Assembly: GCA_021234535.1 (NCBI GenBank)
Contig: CM037843.1
Span: forward strand, 6,404,820 to 6,468,819
Length of the DNA: 64,000 bases
Origin: Stichopus chloronotus
Lineage: Eukaryota; Echinodermata; Holothuroidea; Aspidochirotida; Stichopodidae
Direction: 5' to 3'
A model generated the notes under the pieces. It saw nothing but the letters and a program-made list of their open reading frames with translations. It had not been told where the DNA came from and searched no databases. Position 1 is the first letter of the stretch. Each line of letters starts with the position of its first letter. Shown here piece by piece: positions 13,735-28,133 of the stretch. A program made the position numbers and the translations under genes.

Positions 13735-16587
13735 CATCAATCTGATATTTTGATAAGGCTATAGCCTTACGTTTTAATTAAAATAGAGAGAAACTGAGAA
13801 ATTTTTCGAACATTACCAATGTGCTACATGTTCGGTAAATCGAGATCCTCTATAGATATGAAGCACTATTCAGATAGAAACTATCTATAATTTTTGAAGA
13901 AAATCTTTAAATTTACTTATTTTTAACGTTATAAACGAAGACGAATACGATGTATGGAGGTTACCGACATCCTTACCAGAATGACAAACATTTAAAAAGT
14001 ATCTGACTTTACTTAAAAAATAAAATAATTTTTATTGGTTCTTACGAGGAAGCGCTCTGTCTGAAAAGTGAAAACTCCGAAGACATTGGTATTTCACGAA
14101 AGTTCACCCTTGAAAGGAGAAAAAGTATAATTTTGGTATTACCAAAAAATGTTGAGGATTATATTCGGATTTTATCATGTTTATGACGTAATAAACTGAG
14201 TTTAAGATCTTTAAACTTCTTTCATACATTCGAAATGCTCATTTCTCAACCTATCAAATACAAAGATAAAGTTAGAAGACATTCGGAAAAGTAGTCAATT
14301 TTGGCATAAATCTGATATTTTGATAAGGCTATAGCCTTACGTTTTAATTAAAATAGAGAGAAATTGAGAAATATTTCGAACATTACCAATGTGTTACATG
14401 TTCGGTAAATCGAGATCCTCTATAGATATGAAGCACTATGCAGATAGAAACTATCTATAATTTTTGAAGAAAACCTTTAAATTTACTTATTTTTAACGTT
14501 ATAAACGAAGACGAATACGATGTATGGAGGTTACCGACATCCTTACCAGAATGACAAACATTTAAAAAGTATCTGACTTTACTTAAAAAATGAATTAATT
14601 TTTATTGGTTCTTACGAGGAAGCGATCTCTCTGAAAAGTGAAAACTCCGGGGACATTGATATTTTACAATGGTTCACCTTAAGAGGGAGAAAAAGTATAA
14701 TTTTGGTAGTAGAAAAAAATGTGAATGCTTATGTTTGGATTTTATTATCTTTATAACGTAATAAACTGAGTTTGAGATCTTTAAACTTTTTTCATACGTT
14801 CGAAATGCTCATTTCTCAACCTATCAAATAGAAAGATAAAGTTAGAAGAGATTCGGAAAAGTAATCAATTTTGGCATAAATCTGATATTTTGATAAGGCT
14901 ATAGCCTTACGTTTTAATTAAAATAGAGAGAAATTGAGAAATTTTTCGAACATTACCAATGTGTTACATGTTCGGTAAATCGAGATCCTCTATGGATATG
15001 ACGCTCTATCCAGACAGAAACTTTCTATAATTTTAGAATAAAACCTTTAAATTTACTTATTTTTAACATCATGAACGAATACGATTTCGATGTATGGAGG
15101 TTAAGGACATCCTTAGGAGAAACACAAACATTTATAAACTATGTGATTTTGCTTAAAAAATAAAGTTAGTTTTAATGGTTCTTACGAGGTAACGCTCTGT
15201 CTGAAAAGTGAAAACTCCGGAGACATTGGTATTTTACAAAAGTTCACCCTTAAAAAAGAGAAAAAGTATAATTTTGGTAGTACCAAAAAATGTTGGGGAA
15301 TATATTCGGATTTTATCATGTTTATGACGTAATAAACTGAGTTTAAGATTTTTAAGCTTCTTTCATACATTCGAAATGCCCATTTCTCAACCTACGAAAT
15401 ACAAAGATAAAGTCAGAAGACAATTGGAAAAGAAGTCAATTTTGGCATAAATCTGATATTTTGATAACGCTATAGCCTTAGGTTTTAATTAAAATAGAGA
15501 GAAATTGAGAATTTTTTCGAACATTACCAACGTTTTACATGTTCGGTAAATCGAGATCCTCTATAGATGTGACGCACTATGAAGACAGAAACTTTCTACA
15601 ATTTTAGAAAAAAAACCTTTAAATTTACTTATTTTTAACATTATGAACGAATACGAATTCGATGTATGGAGGTTACCGACATCCTTAGGAGAAAGACAAA
15701 CATTTATAAACTATGTGATTTTGCTTAAAAAATAAAGTTAGTTTTAATGGTTCTTACGAGGTAACGCTCTGTCTGAAAAGTGAAAACTCCGGAGACATTG
15801 GTATTTTACAAAAGTTCACCCTTAAAAAAGAGAAAAAGTATAATTTTGGTAGTACCAAAAAATGTTGGGGATTATATTCGGATTTTATCATGTTTATGAC
15901 GTAATAAACTGAGTTTAAGATTTTTAAGCTTCTTTCATACATTCGAAATGCTCATTTCGCAACCTATCAAATACAAAGATAAAGTTAGAAGACATTTGGA
16001 AAAGTAGTCAATTTTGGCATAAATCTGATATTTTGATAAGGCTATAGCCTTACGTTTTAATTAAAATAGAGAGAAATTGTGAAATTGTTCCAACATTAGC
16101 AATGTGCTACATGTTCGGTAAATCGAGATCCTCTATGGATATGACGCACTATACAGACAGAAACTTTCTATCTTTTTTGAAGAAAACCTTTAAAATTACT
16201 TATTTTTAACATTATGAACGAATACGATTTCGATGAATGGAGGTTACCGACATCCTTAGGAGAAAGACAAACATTTATAAACTATGTGATTTTACCGAAA
16301 AAATAAAGCAAGTTTTAATGGTTCTGACGAGGAAGCGCTCTCTCTGAAAAGTGAAAACTCCGGAGACATTGGTATTTTCCAATGGTTCAAACTAAGAGGG
16401 AGAAAAAGTCTAATTTTGTTAGTAGAAAAAAATGTTAGGGTTCATGTTTGGATTTTATTATCTTTATGACGTAATAAATTGAGTTTAAGATCTTTAAACT
16501 TCTTTCACACATTCGGAATGCCCATTTCTCAACCTACGAAATACAAAGATAAAGTCAGAAGACAATTAGAAAAGTAGTCAATTTTGG
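13735..16587. repeat. Higher-order repeat, copy 1 (2,853 bp, five monomers)
   Basis: This block and the next (16,588-19,440) match base for base at a fixed offset of 2,853. Anchors at 14037, 14607, 15177, 15749 and 16320 return at 16890, 17460, 18030, 18602 and 19173. By eye only a handful of differences are seen, for example TTAAGGAC against TTACCGAC near 15,103/17,956, and ATTTTACA against AGTTTACA near 14,660/17,513. Monomers within the block differ far more from each other. This is therefore a very recent duplication of a five-unit segment. Confidence 0.9.
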
Positions 16588-19440
16588 CATCAATCTGATA
16601 TTTTGATAAGGCTATAGCCTTACGTTTTAATTAAAATAGAGAGAAACTGAGAAATTTTTCGAACATTACCAATGTGCTACATGTTCGGTAAATCGAGATC
16701 CTCTATAGATATGAAGCACTATTCAGATAGAAACTATCTATAATTTTTGAAGAAAATCTTTAAATTTACTTATTTTTAACGTTATAAACGAAGACGAATA
16801 CGATGTATGGAGGTTACCGACATCCTTACCAGAATGACAAACATTTAAAAAGTATCTGACTTTACTTAAAAAATAAAATAATTTTTATTGGTTCTTACGA
16901 GGAAGCGCTCTGTCTGAAAAGTGAAAACTCCGAAGACATTGGTATTTCACGAAAGTTCACCCTTGAAAGGAGAAAAAGTATAATTTTGGTATTACCAAAA
17001 AATGTTGAGGATTATATTCGGATTTTATCATGTTTATGACGTAATAAACTGAGTTTAAGATCTTTAAACTTCTTTCATACATTCGAAATGCTCATTTCTC
17101 AACCTATCAAATACAAAGATAAAGTTAGAAGACATTCGGAAAAGTAGTCAATTTTGGCATAAATCTGATATTTTGATAAGGCTATAGCCTTACGTTTTAA
17201 TTAAAATAGAGAGAAATTGAGAAATATTTCGAACATTACCAATGTGTTACATGTTCGGTAAATCGAGATCCTCTATAGATATGAAGCACTATGCAGATAG
17301 AAACTATCTATAATTTTTGAAGAAAACCTTTAAATTTACTTATTTTTAACGTTATAAACGAAGACGAATACGATGTATGGAGGTTACCGACATCCTTACC
17401 AGAATGACAAACATTTAAAAAGTATCTGACTTTACTTAAAAAATGAATTAATTTTTATTGGTTCTTACGAGGAAGCGATCTCTCTGAAAAGTGAAAACTC
17501 CGGGGACATTGATAGTTTACAATGGTTCACCTTAAGAGGGAGAAAAAGTATAATTTTGGTAGTAGAAAAAAATGTGAATGCTTATGTTTGGATTTTATTA
17601 TCTTTATAACGTAATAAACTGAGTTTGAGATCTTTAAACTTTTTTCATACGTTCGAAATGCTCATTTCTCAACCTATCAAATAGAAAGATAAAGTTAGAA
17701 GAGATTCGGAAAAGTAATCAATTTTGGCATAAATCTGATATTTTGATAAGGCTATAGCCTTACGTTTTAATTAAAATAGAGAGAAATTGAGAAATTTTTC
17801 GAACATTACCAATGTGTTACATGTTCGGTAAATCGAGATCCTCTATGGATATGACGCTCTATCCAGACAGAAACTTTCTATAATTTTAGAATAAAACCTT
17901 TAAATTTACTTATTTTTAACATCATGAACGAATACGATTTCGATGTATGGAGGTTACCGACATCCTTAGAAGAAACACAAACATTTATAAACTATGTGAT
18001 TTTGCTTAAAAAATAAAGTTAGTTTTAATGGTTCTTACGAGGTAACGCTCTGTCTGAAAAGTGAAAACTCCGGAGACATTGGTATTTTACAAAAGTTCAC
18101 CCTTAAAAAAGAGAAAAAGTATAATTTTGGTAGTACCAAAAAATGTTGGGGAATATATTCGGATTTTATCATGTTTATGACGTAATAAACTGAGTTTAAG
18201 ATTTTTAAGCTTCTTTCATACATTCGAAATGCCCATTTCTCAACCTACGAAATACAAAGATAAAGTCAGAAGACAATTGGAAAAGAAGTCAATTTTGGCA
18301 TAAATCTGATATTTTGATAACGCTATAGCCTTAGGTTTTAATTAAAATAGAGAGAAATTGAGAATTTTTTCGAACATTACCAACGTTTTACATGTTCGGT
18401 AAATCGAGATCCTCTATAGATGTGACGCACTATGAAGACAGAAACTTTCTACAATTTTAGAAAAAAAACCTTTAAATTTACTTATTTTTAACATTATGAA
18501 CGAATACGAATTCGATGTATGGAGGTTACCGACATCCTTAGGAGAAAGACAAACATTTATAAACTATGTGATTTTGCTTAAAAAATAAAGTTAGTTTTAA
18601 TGGTTCTTACGAGGTAACGCTCTGTCTGAAAAGTGAAAACTCCGGAGACATTGGTATTTTACAAAAGTTCACCCTTAAAAAAGAGAAAAAGTATAATTTT
18701 GGTAGTACCAAAAAATGTTGGGGATTATATTCGGATTTTATCATGTTTATGACGTAATAAACTGAGTTTAAGATTTTTAAGCTTCTTTCATACATTCGAA
18801 ATGCTCATTTCGCAACCTATCAAATACAAAGATAAAGTTAGAAGACATTTGGAAAAGTAGTCAATTTTGGCATAAATCTGATATTTTGATAAGGCTATAG
18901 CCTTACGTTTTAATTAAAATAGAGAGAAATTGTGAAATTGTTCCAACATTAGCAATGTGCTACATGTTCGGTAAATCGAGATCCTCTATGGATATGACGC
19001 ACTATACAGACAGAAACTTTCTATCTTTTTTGAAGAAAACCTTTAAAATTACTTATTTTTAACATTATGAACGAATACGATTTCGATGAATGGAGGTTAC
19101 CGACATCCTTAGGAGAAAGACAAACATTTATAAACTATGTGATTTTACCGAAAAAATAAAGCAAGTTTTAATGGTTCTGACGAGGAAGCGCTCTCTCTGA
19201 AAAGTGAAAACTCCGGAGACATTGGTATTTTCCAATGGTTCAAACTAAGAGGGAGAAAAAGTCTAATTTTGTTAGTAGAAAAAAATGTTAGGGTTCATGT
19301 TTGGATTTTATTATCTTTATGACGTAATAAATTGAGTTTAAGATCTTTAAACTTCTTTCACACATTCGGAATGCCCATTTCTCAACCTACGAAATACAAA
19401 GATAAAGTCAGAAGACAATTAGAAAAGTAGTCAATTTTGG
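16588..19440. repeat. Higher-order repeat, copy 2 (2,853 bp, five monomers)
   Basis: Near-identical direct copy of 13,735-16,587, immediately following it. Both copies end in a segment with the diagnostic word GGCATCAATCTG; after about 19,440 the sequence departs to other unit types. Confidence 0.9.
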
Positions 19441-21454
19441 CATCAATCTGATATTTTGATAACGCTATAGCCTTAGGTTTTAATTAAAATAGAGAGAAAT
19501 TGAGAATTTTTTCGAACATTACCAACGTTTTACATGTTCGGTAAATCGAGATCCTCTATAGATGTGACGCACTATGCAGACAGAAACTTTCTACAAATTT
19601 AGAAAAAAACCTTTAAATTTACTTATTTTTAACATTATGAACGAATACGAATTCGATGTATGGAGGTTACCGACATCCTTAGGAGAAAGGCAAACATTTA
19701 TAAACTATGTGTTTTTATTCAAAAAATAAAAAAAGGTTTTAATGGTTCTTACGAGGTAACGCTCTATCTGAAAAGTGAAAAGTCCGCTGAAATTGGTATT
19801 TTACGAAAGTTCATCCTTAAAAGGAGGAAAAGTATAATTTTGGTACCACCAAAAAATGTTGCTGATTATATTCGGATTTTATCATGTTTATGACGTAATA
19901 AACTGAGTTTAAGATCTTTAAACTTCTTTCATACATTCGAAATGCTCATTTCTCAACCTATCAAATACAAAGATAAAGTTAGAAGACATTTGGAAAAGTA
20001 GTCAATTTTGGCATAAATCTGATATTTTGATAAGGCTATAGCCTTACGTTTTAATTAAAATAGAGAGAAATTGAGAAATATTTCGAACATTACCAATGTG
20101 TTACATGTTCGGTAAATCGAGATCCTCTATGGATATGAAGCACTATGCAGATAGAATCTTTCTATAAATTTTGAAGAAAACCTTTAAATTTACCTATTTT
20201 TAACGTTGTGAACGAAGACGAATTCGATGTATGGAGGTTACCGACATCCTTACCAGAATGACAAACATTTAAAAACTATCTGACTTTACTTAAAAAATAA
20301 ATTAATTTTTATTGGTTCTTACGAGGAAGCGCTCTCTCTGAAAAGTGAAAACTCCTAAGACATTGGTACTTTACAATGGTTCACCCTAAGAGGGAGTAAA
20401 AGTATAATTTTGGTAGTAGAAAAAAAATGTTGGGGCTTATGTTTGGATTTTATTATCTTTATGAGGTATTAAATTGAGTTTAAGACCTTTAAACTTCTTT
20501 CACACATTCGGAATGCCCATTTCTCAACCTACGAAATACAAAGATAAAGTTAGAAGACATTCGGAAAAGTAGTCAATTTTGGCATCAATCTGATATTTTG
20601 ATAAGGCTATACCCTTAGGTTTTAATTAAAATAGAGAGAAATTGACAAATTTTTCGAACATTACCAACGTTTTACTTGTTCGGTAAATCGAGATCCTCTA
20701 TAGATATGACGCACTATGCAGACAGAAACTTTCTACAAATTTAGAAAAAAAACATTTAAATTTACTTATTTTTAACATTATGAACGAAGACGAATACGAC
20801 GTATGGAGGTTACGGACATCCTTAGGAGAAAGACAAACATTTATAAACTATATGATTTTATTTAAAAAATAAAAAAGTTTTAATGGTTCTTACGAGGTAA
20901 CGCTCTGTGTGAAAAGTGAAAAGTCCGCTGACATTGGTATTTTACGAAAGTTCACCCTTAAAAGGAGGAAAAGTATAATTTTGGTAGCACCAACAAATGT
21001 TGGGGATTATATTCGGATTTTATCATGTTTATGACGTAATAAACTGAGTTTAAGATCTTTAAACTTCTTTGATACATTCGAAATGCTCATTTCTCAACCT
21101 ATCAAATAGAAAGATAAAGTTAGAAGACATTTGGAAAAGGAGTCTATTTTCGTATAAAACTGATATTTTGATAAGGCTATAGCCTTACGTTTTAATTAAA
21201 ATAGAGAGAAACTGAGAAATTTTTCGAACATTACCAATGTGCTACATGTTCTGTAAATCGAGATCCTCTATGGATATGAAGCACTATGCAGACAGAAACT
21301 TTCTATAATTTTTGAAGAAAACCTTAAAATTTACTTATTTTTAACATAATGAACGAAGACGAATTCGATGTATGGAGGTTACCGACATCCTTACCAGAAT
21401 GACAAAAATTTAAGAACTATCTAACTTTACAAAAAAAATAAATTAATTTTTATT

Positions 21455-24400
21455 GGTTCTTTCGAGGAAGCGCTCTGTCTGAAAAGTGAAAACTCCGGAG
21501 ACATTGGTATTTTACAATGGTTCACCCTAAGATGGAGAAAAAGTATAATTTTGGTACTACAAGAAAATGTTATTGCTTATATTTGGATTTTATTATCTTT
21601 ATGACGTTTTAAATTGAGTTTAAGACCTTTAAACTTCTTTCACACATTCGGAATGCCCATTTCTCAACCTACGAAATACAAAGATAAAGTTAGAAGACAT
21701 TCGGAAAAGTAGTCAATTTTGGCATAAATCTGATATTTTGATAAGGCTATAGCCTTACGTTTTAATTAAAATAGAGAGAAATTGATTTCTTACCAGGAAG
21801 CGCTCTCTATGAAAAGTGAAAACTCCGGAGACATTGGTATTTTACAATGGTTCACCCTAGGAGGGAGAAAAAGTATAATTTTTGTAGTACAAAAAAATGT
21901 TCTGGATTATATTTGGATTTTATCATGTTTATGACGTAATAAACTGAGTTTAAGATCTTTAAACTTCTTTCTTACATTCGGAATGCTCATTTCTCAACCT
22001 ATCAAATACAAAGATAAAGTTAGAAGACATTCGAAAACTTAGTCAATTCTGGCATAAACCTGATATTTTCATAAGGCTATAGCCTTACGTTTTAATTGAA
22101 ATAGAGAGAAATTGAGAAATATTTCGAACATTACCAATGTGTTACATGTTCGGTTAATCGAGATCCTCTATATAGATATGAAGCCCTATGCAGATAGAAT
22201 CTTTCTCTAATTTTTGAAGAAAACCTTTAAATTTACTTATTTTTAACATAATGAACGAAGACGAATTCGATGTATGGAGGTTACCGACATCCTTACCAGA
22301 ATGACAAAAATTTAAAAACTATCTGACTTTACAAAAAAAATAAATTAATTTTTATTGGTTCTTTCGAGGAAGCGCTCTGTCTGAAAAGTGAAAACTCCGG
22401 AGACATTGGTATTTTACAATGGTTCACCCTAAGATGGAGAAAAAGTATAATTTTGGTACTACAAGAAAATGTTAGGGCTTATATTTGGATTTTATTATCT
22501 TTATGACGTTTTAAATTGAGTTTAAGACCTTTAAACTTCTTTCACACATTCGGAATGCCCATTTCTCAACCTACGAAATACAAAGTTAAAGTTAGAAGAC
22601 ATTCGAAAAGTAGTCAATTTTGGCATAAATCTGATATTTTGATAAGGCTATAGTCTTACGTTGTAATTAAAATAGAGAGAAATTGATTTCTTACCAGGAA
22701 GCGCTCTCTCTGAAAAGTGAAAACTCCGAAAACCTTGGTATTTTACAATGGTTCACCCTTACAAGGAGAAAAAGTATAATTTTTGTAGTACAAAAAAATG
22801 TCCTGGATTATATTTGGATTTTACCATGTTTATGACGTAATAAACTGAGTTTAAGATCTTTAAACTTCTTTCTTACATTCGGAATGCCCATTTCTCAACC
22901 TACGAAATACAAAGATAAAGTCAGAAGACATTTGGAAAAGTAGTCAATTTTGGCATAAATCTGATATTTTGATAAGGCTATAGCCTTACGCTTTAATTAA
23001 AATAGAGAGAAATTGACAAATTTTTCGAATATTATCAACGTTTTACATGTTCCGTAAATCGAGATCCTCTATGGATATGACGCACTATGCAGACAGAAAC
23101 TTTCTATAATTTTTGAAGAAAACCTTTAAATTTACTTATTTTTAACATCATGAACGAATACGATTTCCATGTATGGAAAACTCTGTTTTTGTTACTTTCA
23201 AAATAAAGTAAGTTTTAATGGTTCTTACGAGGTAACGCTCTGTCTGAAAAGTGAAAACTCCAAGACATTGATATTTTACAATGGTTCACCCTAAGAAGGA
23301 CAAAAAGTATAATTTTGGTAGTACATAAAATGTTGCCTCTTATATTTGGATATCATCATGTTTATGACGTGATAAACTGATTTTAAGACCTTTAAATTTC
23401 TTTCATACATTCGGAATGCTCATTTCTCAACCTATCAAATACAAAGATAAAGTTAGAAGACATTTGGAAAAAGTAGTCAGTTCTGACATAATTCTGATAT
23501 TTTGATAAGGCTATAGCCTTACGTTTTAATTAAAATAGAGAGAAATTGATTTCTTACCAGGAAGCGCTCTCTCTGAAAAGTGAAAACTCCGGAGACATTG
23601 GTATTTTACAATGGTTCACCCTAGGAGGGAGAAAAAGTATAATTTTGGTAGTAGAAATAAATGTTTGGGCTTATGTTTGGATGTTATTATCTTCATGACG
23701 TAATAAATTGATTTTAAGACCTTTAAACATCTTTGATACATTCGGAATGCCCATTTCTCAACCTACGAAATACAAAGATAAAGTTAGAAGACATTTGGAA
23801 AATGACTCAATTCTGGCATAAATCTGATATTTTGATAAGGCTATAGCCTTACGTTTTAATTAAAATAGAGAGAAATTGAGAAATTTTTCGAACATTACCA
23901 ATGTGGTACATGTCCGGTAAATCGAGATCCTCTATGGATCTGACGCACTATGCAGACAGAAACTTTCTATAATTTTTGAAGAAAACCTTTAAATTTACTT
24001 ATTTTTAACATTATGAACGAATACGATTTCGATGTATGGAGGTTACCGACATCCTTTGGAGGAAGACAAACATTCATAAACTATCTGATTTTACTTAAAA
24101 AATAAATTAACTTTTACTGGTTCTTACGAGGAAGCGCTCTGTCTGAAAAGTGAAAACTCCGGAGACATTGGTATTTTATAATGGTTCACCCTAAGATGGA
24201 GAAAAAGTATAATTTTGGTACTACAAGAAAATGTTAGATCTGATATTTGGATTTTATTATCTTTATGACGTTTTAAATTGAGTTTAAGACCTTTAAACTT
24301 CTTTCACACATTCGGAATGCTCATTTCTCAACCTACGAAATACAAAGATAAAGTTAGAAGACATTCGGAAAAGTAGTCAATTTTGGCATAAATCTGATAT

Positions 24401-25019
24401 TTTGATAAGGCTATAGCCTTACGTTTTAATTAAAATAGAGAGAAATTGATTTCTTACCAGGAAGCGCTCTCTATGAAAAGTGAAAACTCCGGAGACATTG
24501 GTATTTTACAATGGTTCACCCTAGGAGGGAGAAAAAGTATAATTTTGGTAGTAGAAAAAAATGTTTGGGCTTATGTTTGGATGTTATTATCTTCATGACG
24601 TAATAAATTGATTTTAAGACCTTTAAACATCTTTGATACATTCGGAATGCCCATTTCTCAACCTACGAAATACAAAGATAAAGTTAGAAGACATTCGGAA
24701 AAGTAGTCAATTTTGGCATAAATCTGATATTTTGATAAGGCTATAGCCTAAGGTTTTAATTAAAATAGAGAGAAATTGAGAAATTTTTCGAACATTACCA
24801 ATGTGTTACATGTTCGTTAAATCGAGATCCTCTACAGATATGAAGCACTATGCAGATAGAATCTTTCTATAGTTTTTGAAGAAAACCTTTAAATTTACTT
24901 ATTTTTAACATAATGAACGAAGACGAATTCGATGTATGGAGGTTACCGACATCCTTACCAGAATGACAAACATTTAAAAACTATCTGACTTTACTTAAAA
25001 AATAAATAAATTTTTATTG
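21455..25019. repeat. Dimeric higher-order repeat: full plus truncated unit, ~0.9 kb, four in a row
   Basis: From 21455 the array alternates truncated (~329 bp) and full (~570 bp) units, giving dimer starts at 21455, 22357, 23220 and 24119, then 25019 (spacings 902, 863, 899 and 900). The full unit of the second dimer is shortened and carries a local scramble near 23,170-23,200. A new higher-order period is thus forming in this part of the array. Confidence 0.8.
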
Positions 25020-26499
25020 GTTCTTACGAGGAAGCGCTCTCTCTGAAAAGTAAAAAAACTCCGGAGAAATTGGTATTTTATAACGGTTCACCCTTAAAAA
25101 AAGAAAAGGTAGAATTTTGGTAGTACCAAAAAATGTTGCTGATTATGTTTGGATTTTATCATGTTTATGACGTAATAAACTGAGTTTAAGAGCTTAAACT
25201 TCTTTCATACATTCGGAATGCCCATTTCTCAACCTATCAAATACAAAGATAAAGTTAGAAGACATTCGGAAAAGGAGTCAATTTTGGCATAAATCTGATA
25301 TTTTGATAAGGCTATAGCCTTACGTTTTAATTAAAATAGAGAGAAATTGAGAAATATTTCGAACATTACCAATGTGCTACATGTTCGGTAAATCGAGATC
25401 CTCTATATAGATATGAAGCACTATGTAGATAGAATCTTTCTATAATTTTTGAAGAAAACCTTTAAATTTACTTATTTTTAACATTATGAACGAAGATGAA
25501 TTCGATGTATGGAGGTTACCGACATCCTTACCAGAATGACAAACATTCATAAACTGTTAGATTTTACTTAAAAAACTAAATTATCTTTTAGTGTTCATTA
25601 CGAGGAAGCGCTCTGTCTGAAAAGTGAAAACTCCGGAGACATTGGTACTTTACGATGTTTCACCCTAAGAAGAAAAAAAAGTATTATTTTGGTGCTACAA
25701 AAAAATGTTGGAGCTTATATTTGGATATTATCATGTTTATGACGTGATAAACTGTGTTTAAGACCTTTAAACTTCTTTCATACATTCGGAATGCTCATTT
25801 CTCAACCTACCAAATGCAAAGATAAAGTTAGAGGACATTTGGAAAAGTAGTCAATTTTGGCATAAATCTGATATTTTGATAAGGCTATAGCCTTACGTTT
25901 TAATTAAAATAGAGAGAAATTGAGAAATTTTTCGAACATTACCAATGTGTTACATTTTCGGTAAATCGAGATCCTCTATGGATATGAAGCACTATGCAGA
26001 TAGAATCTTTCTATAATTTTTGAAGAAAAGATTTGAATTTACTTATTTTTAACATTATGAACGAAGACAAAGGCGATGTATGGAGGTTACCGAAATCCTT
26101 ACCAGAATGACAAACATTTATAAACTATGTGATTTTACTTAAAAAATAAATTAATTTTTAATGGTTCTTACGAGGAAGCGCTCTCTCTGAAAAGTGAAAA
26201 CTCCACAGACATTGGTTTTTTACGAACGTTCACCCTAAGAAGGAGAAAAAGTATAATTTTGGTAGTGCAAAAAAATGTTGGGGCTTATATTTGGATATTA
26301 TCATGTTGATGACGTACTAAACTGATTTTAGGACCTTTAAACTTCTTTAATACATTCGGAATGCCCATTTCTCAACTTACCAAATACAAAGACAAAGTTA
26401 GAAGACATTTGGAAATATAGTCAATTTTGGCATAAATCTGATATTTTGATAAGGCTGTAGCCTTACGTTTTAATTAAAAGAGAGAGAAATTGAGAAATA

Positions 26500-28100
26500 T
26501 TTCGAACATTACCAATATCTATGGATGTAAAGCACTATGCAGACAGAGAGAAAATAGAGAGAAATTGAGAAATTTTTAGAACATAATCAATGTGTTACAT
26601 GTGTCTATAAATCAAGATCCCCTATATATATGAAGCATTATGCAGACAGAAACGTTCTATAATTTTTGAAGAAAACCTTTGGATTTATATATTTTAAACA
26701 TTATGAACGACATTTTCTTTGATTTCATCATGTTTATCACGTAAGTGAAAGAGTTCAAGACGTTTAAACGTCTGTAAGATAAACGGAATGCTCATCCCTC
26801 ACCCTCCCAAATACAAAGATGAAGTTAGAACCCAGGTGGAAAAGTAGTCATTTTTGGCAGAAATCTAATACTTTGTTAAGGATATACTTACTTTTTTTAA
26901 ATTGAAAGAAATTGATTAATTTTTCGAACATTACCAGTGTGTTACATGTTCAGTAAATCGAGATCCTCTATCAATATCAAGCAGACAGAAGTTTCTATAA
27001 TTTAAAAAATAAACCCATTGGAATTTACATATTTTTGACATTATGAACGAAGAGGAAGGCGATGTATGGAGATTTCCGACATCCTTACCAAAAAGATAAA
27101 CATGTAAAGACTATCAGATATTACTTAAAAGCATTTAGTTTTTAACGGTTCTGAAAAGGACGCGCCTTGTCTGAAAAAAGTAAAAACAGTGGAGAAATTG
27201 CTATTTTACGATGGTGTACCGTAAAAATGAGAAAAAACACAATTTTTGAAGTCCCAAAGTTGTTGGGGCTTATTCTTCGATTTTATCATGTTTATGACGT
27301 AATAGATTGAGTTTAAGATGTTTCAACTTCTTTAATACATACGGAATGCTCATTTCTCAACCTCCCAAATACAAAGATGAAGTTAGAACACATTTGGAAA
27401 AGTAGTTAATTTTGCATAAATCTGATACTTTGACAAGGCTATAGTCGTCCATTTTAATTTAAATAGAAAGAAATTGTAGTTTACATTCTTTGTAGTTTAT
27501 ACGATGTTGTTGTGAATTATGACACTTTAGGCAATTGTGTATGATGTGTTGAACTGGAGATTGCTCATAGTTTTTTAATGCATAAGTCACACGTATTACT
27601 CAATGTTAGGAATACAAAGTAGCTAACATAGAAGAGATTTGTCCTTACTTTAAGCCTAAAGTAAGAAACAGTTTGCATTTCTTGTAGTGTAAACGATGAT
27701 GGGATTAATTGTGACCTTTTTATCTTGTTTATGACGTAATGAACTGAGTTTAAAGACTTTACCGACTGTTCATACGTAACTGACAAAATTATTCTCAAAG
27801 GTTAGAAGTAATAACTGAAAGATAGAACACTTTCTGAAAGTAACTGACTTTGTCCTAAATCTAGTATCAGTTGTAATAAAAATAGATAAGAATTTATAAA
27901 AATTTTGTAATTCTTATTCTTTTTTCTTTTTTTTTGTTACCTAAATCAAAATCCTCAATCAATATGACATAATAAGGAACTGGAACTGGTGTGTAATGTA
28001 TGAAGAAAAATTCTTCAAATCACATATTTTTGACATCCTAAACGAAGAAGACGTTAAACGCATGGAAGCTTCCAGTGGGCTTACCGAATAGAAATAATGC
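26500..28100. repeat. Degenerate right end of the satellite array
   Basis: After the last regular unit (anchor at 26163) the next anchor-like word is only at 27147, and the sequence between is a patchwork of partial units. Clearly diverged monomer segments continue at about 27,270-27,360, 27,690-27,760 and 27,940-28,085; the last is a poor copy of the AATCGAGATCCTC to GGAGGTTACCGACATCC half. Beyond about 28,100 no monomer words remain. This mirrors the left edge. Confidence 0.75.
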
Positions 28101-28133
28101 TTTCCTATGCCTCTAATCGACACTTCTTGGTCT

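Larger units (their letters stand above)
1..28100. repeat. Satellite array, ~570 bp monomer, about 48 units
   Basis: The same ~570 bp unit recurs head to tail across the first 28 kb. Using the conserved word GGTTCTTACGAGGAAGCGCT as an anchor, starts fall at 1469, 2040, 2610, 3180, 3876, 4446, 5017, 5587 and so on to 26163, mostly 569-573 bp apart. Other words kept in nearly every unit are AATCGAGATCCTCTA, GGAGGTTACCGACATCCTTA, and a pair of palindromes (separate entry). All units face the same way. Three length classes exist: ~570, 696 and ~329 bp. Repeated 62-residue frames on the minus strand simply follow the monomer and are not genes. The length and homogeneity fit a centromeric, pericentromeric or subtelomeric satellite, but its location cannot be told from this window. 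The array probably continues left of the window. Confidence 0.95.

Noticed and set aside
8329..18795. Repeated 61-77 residue frames in the satellite (for example at 8329, 11065, 15182, 15754, 18035, 18607, 19660)
   Set aside because: They recur only because the monomer recurs. They are broken in most units by ordinary substitutions, and several do not begin with ATG.
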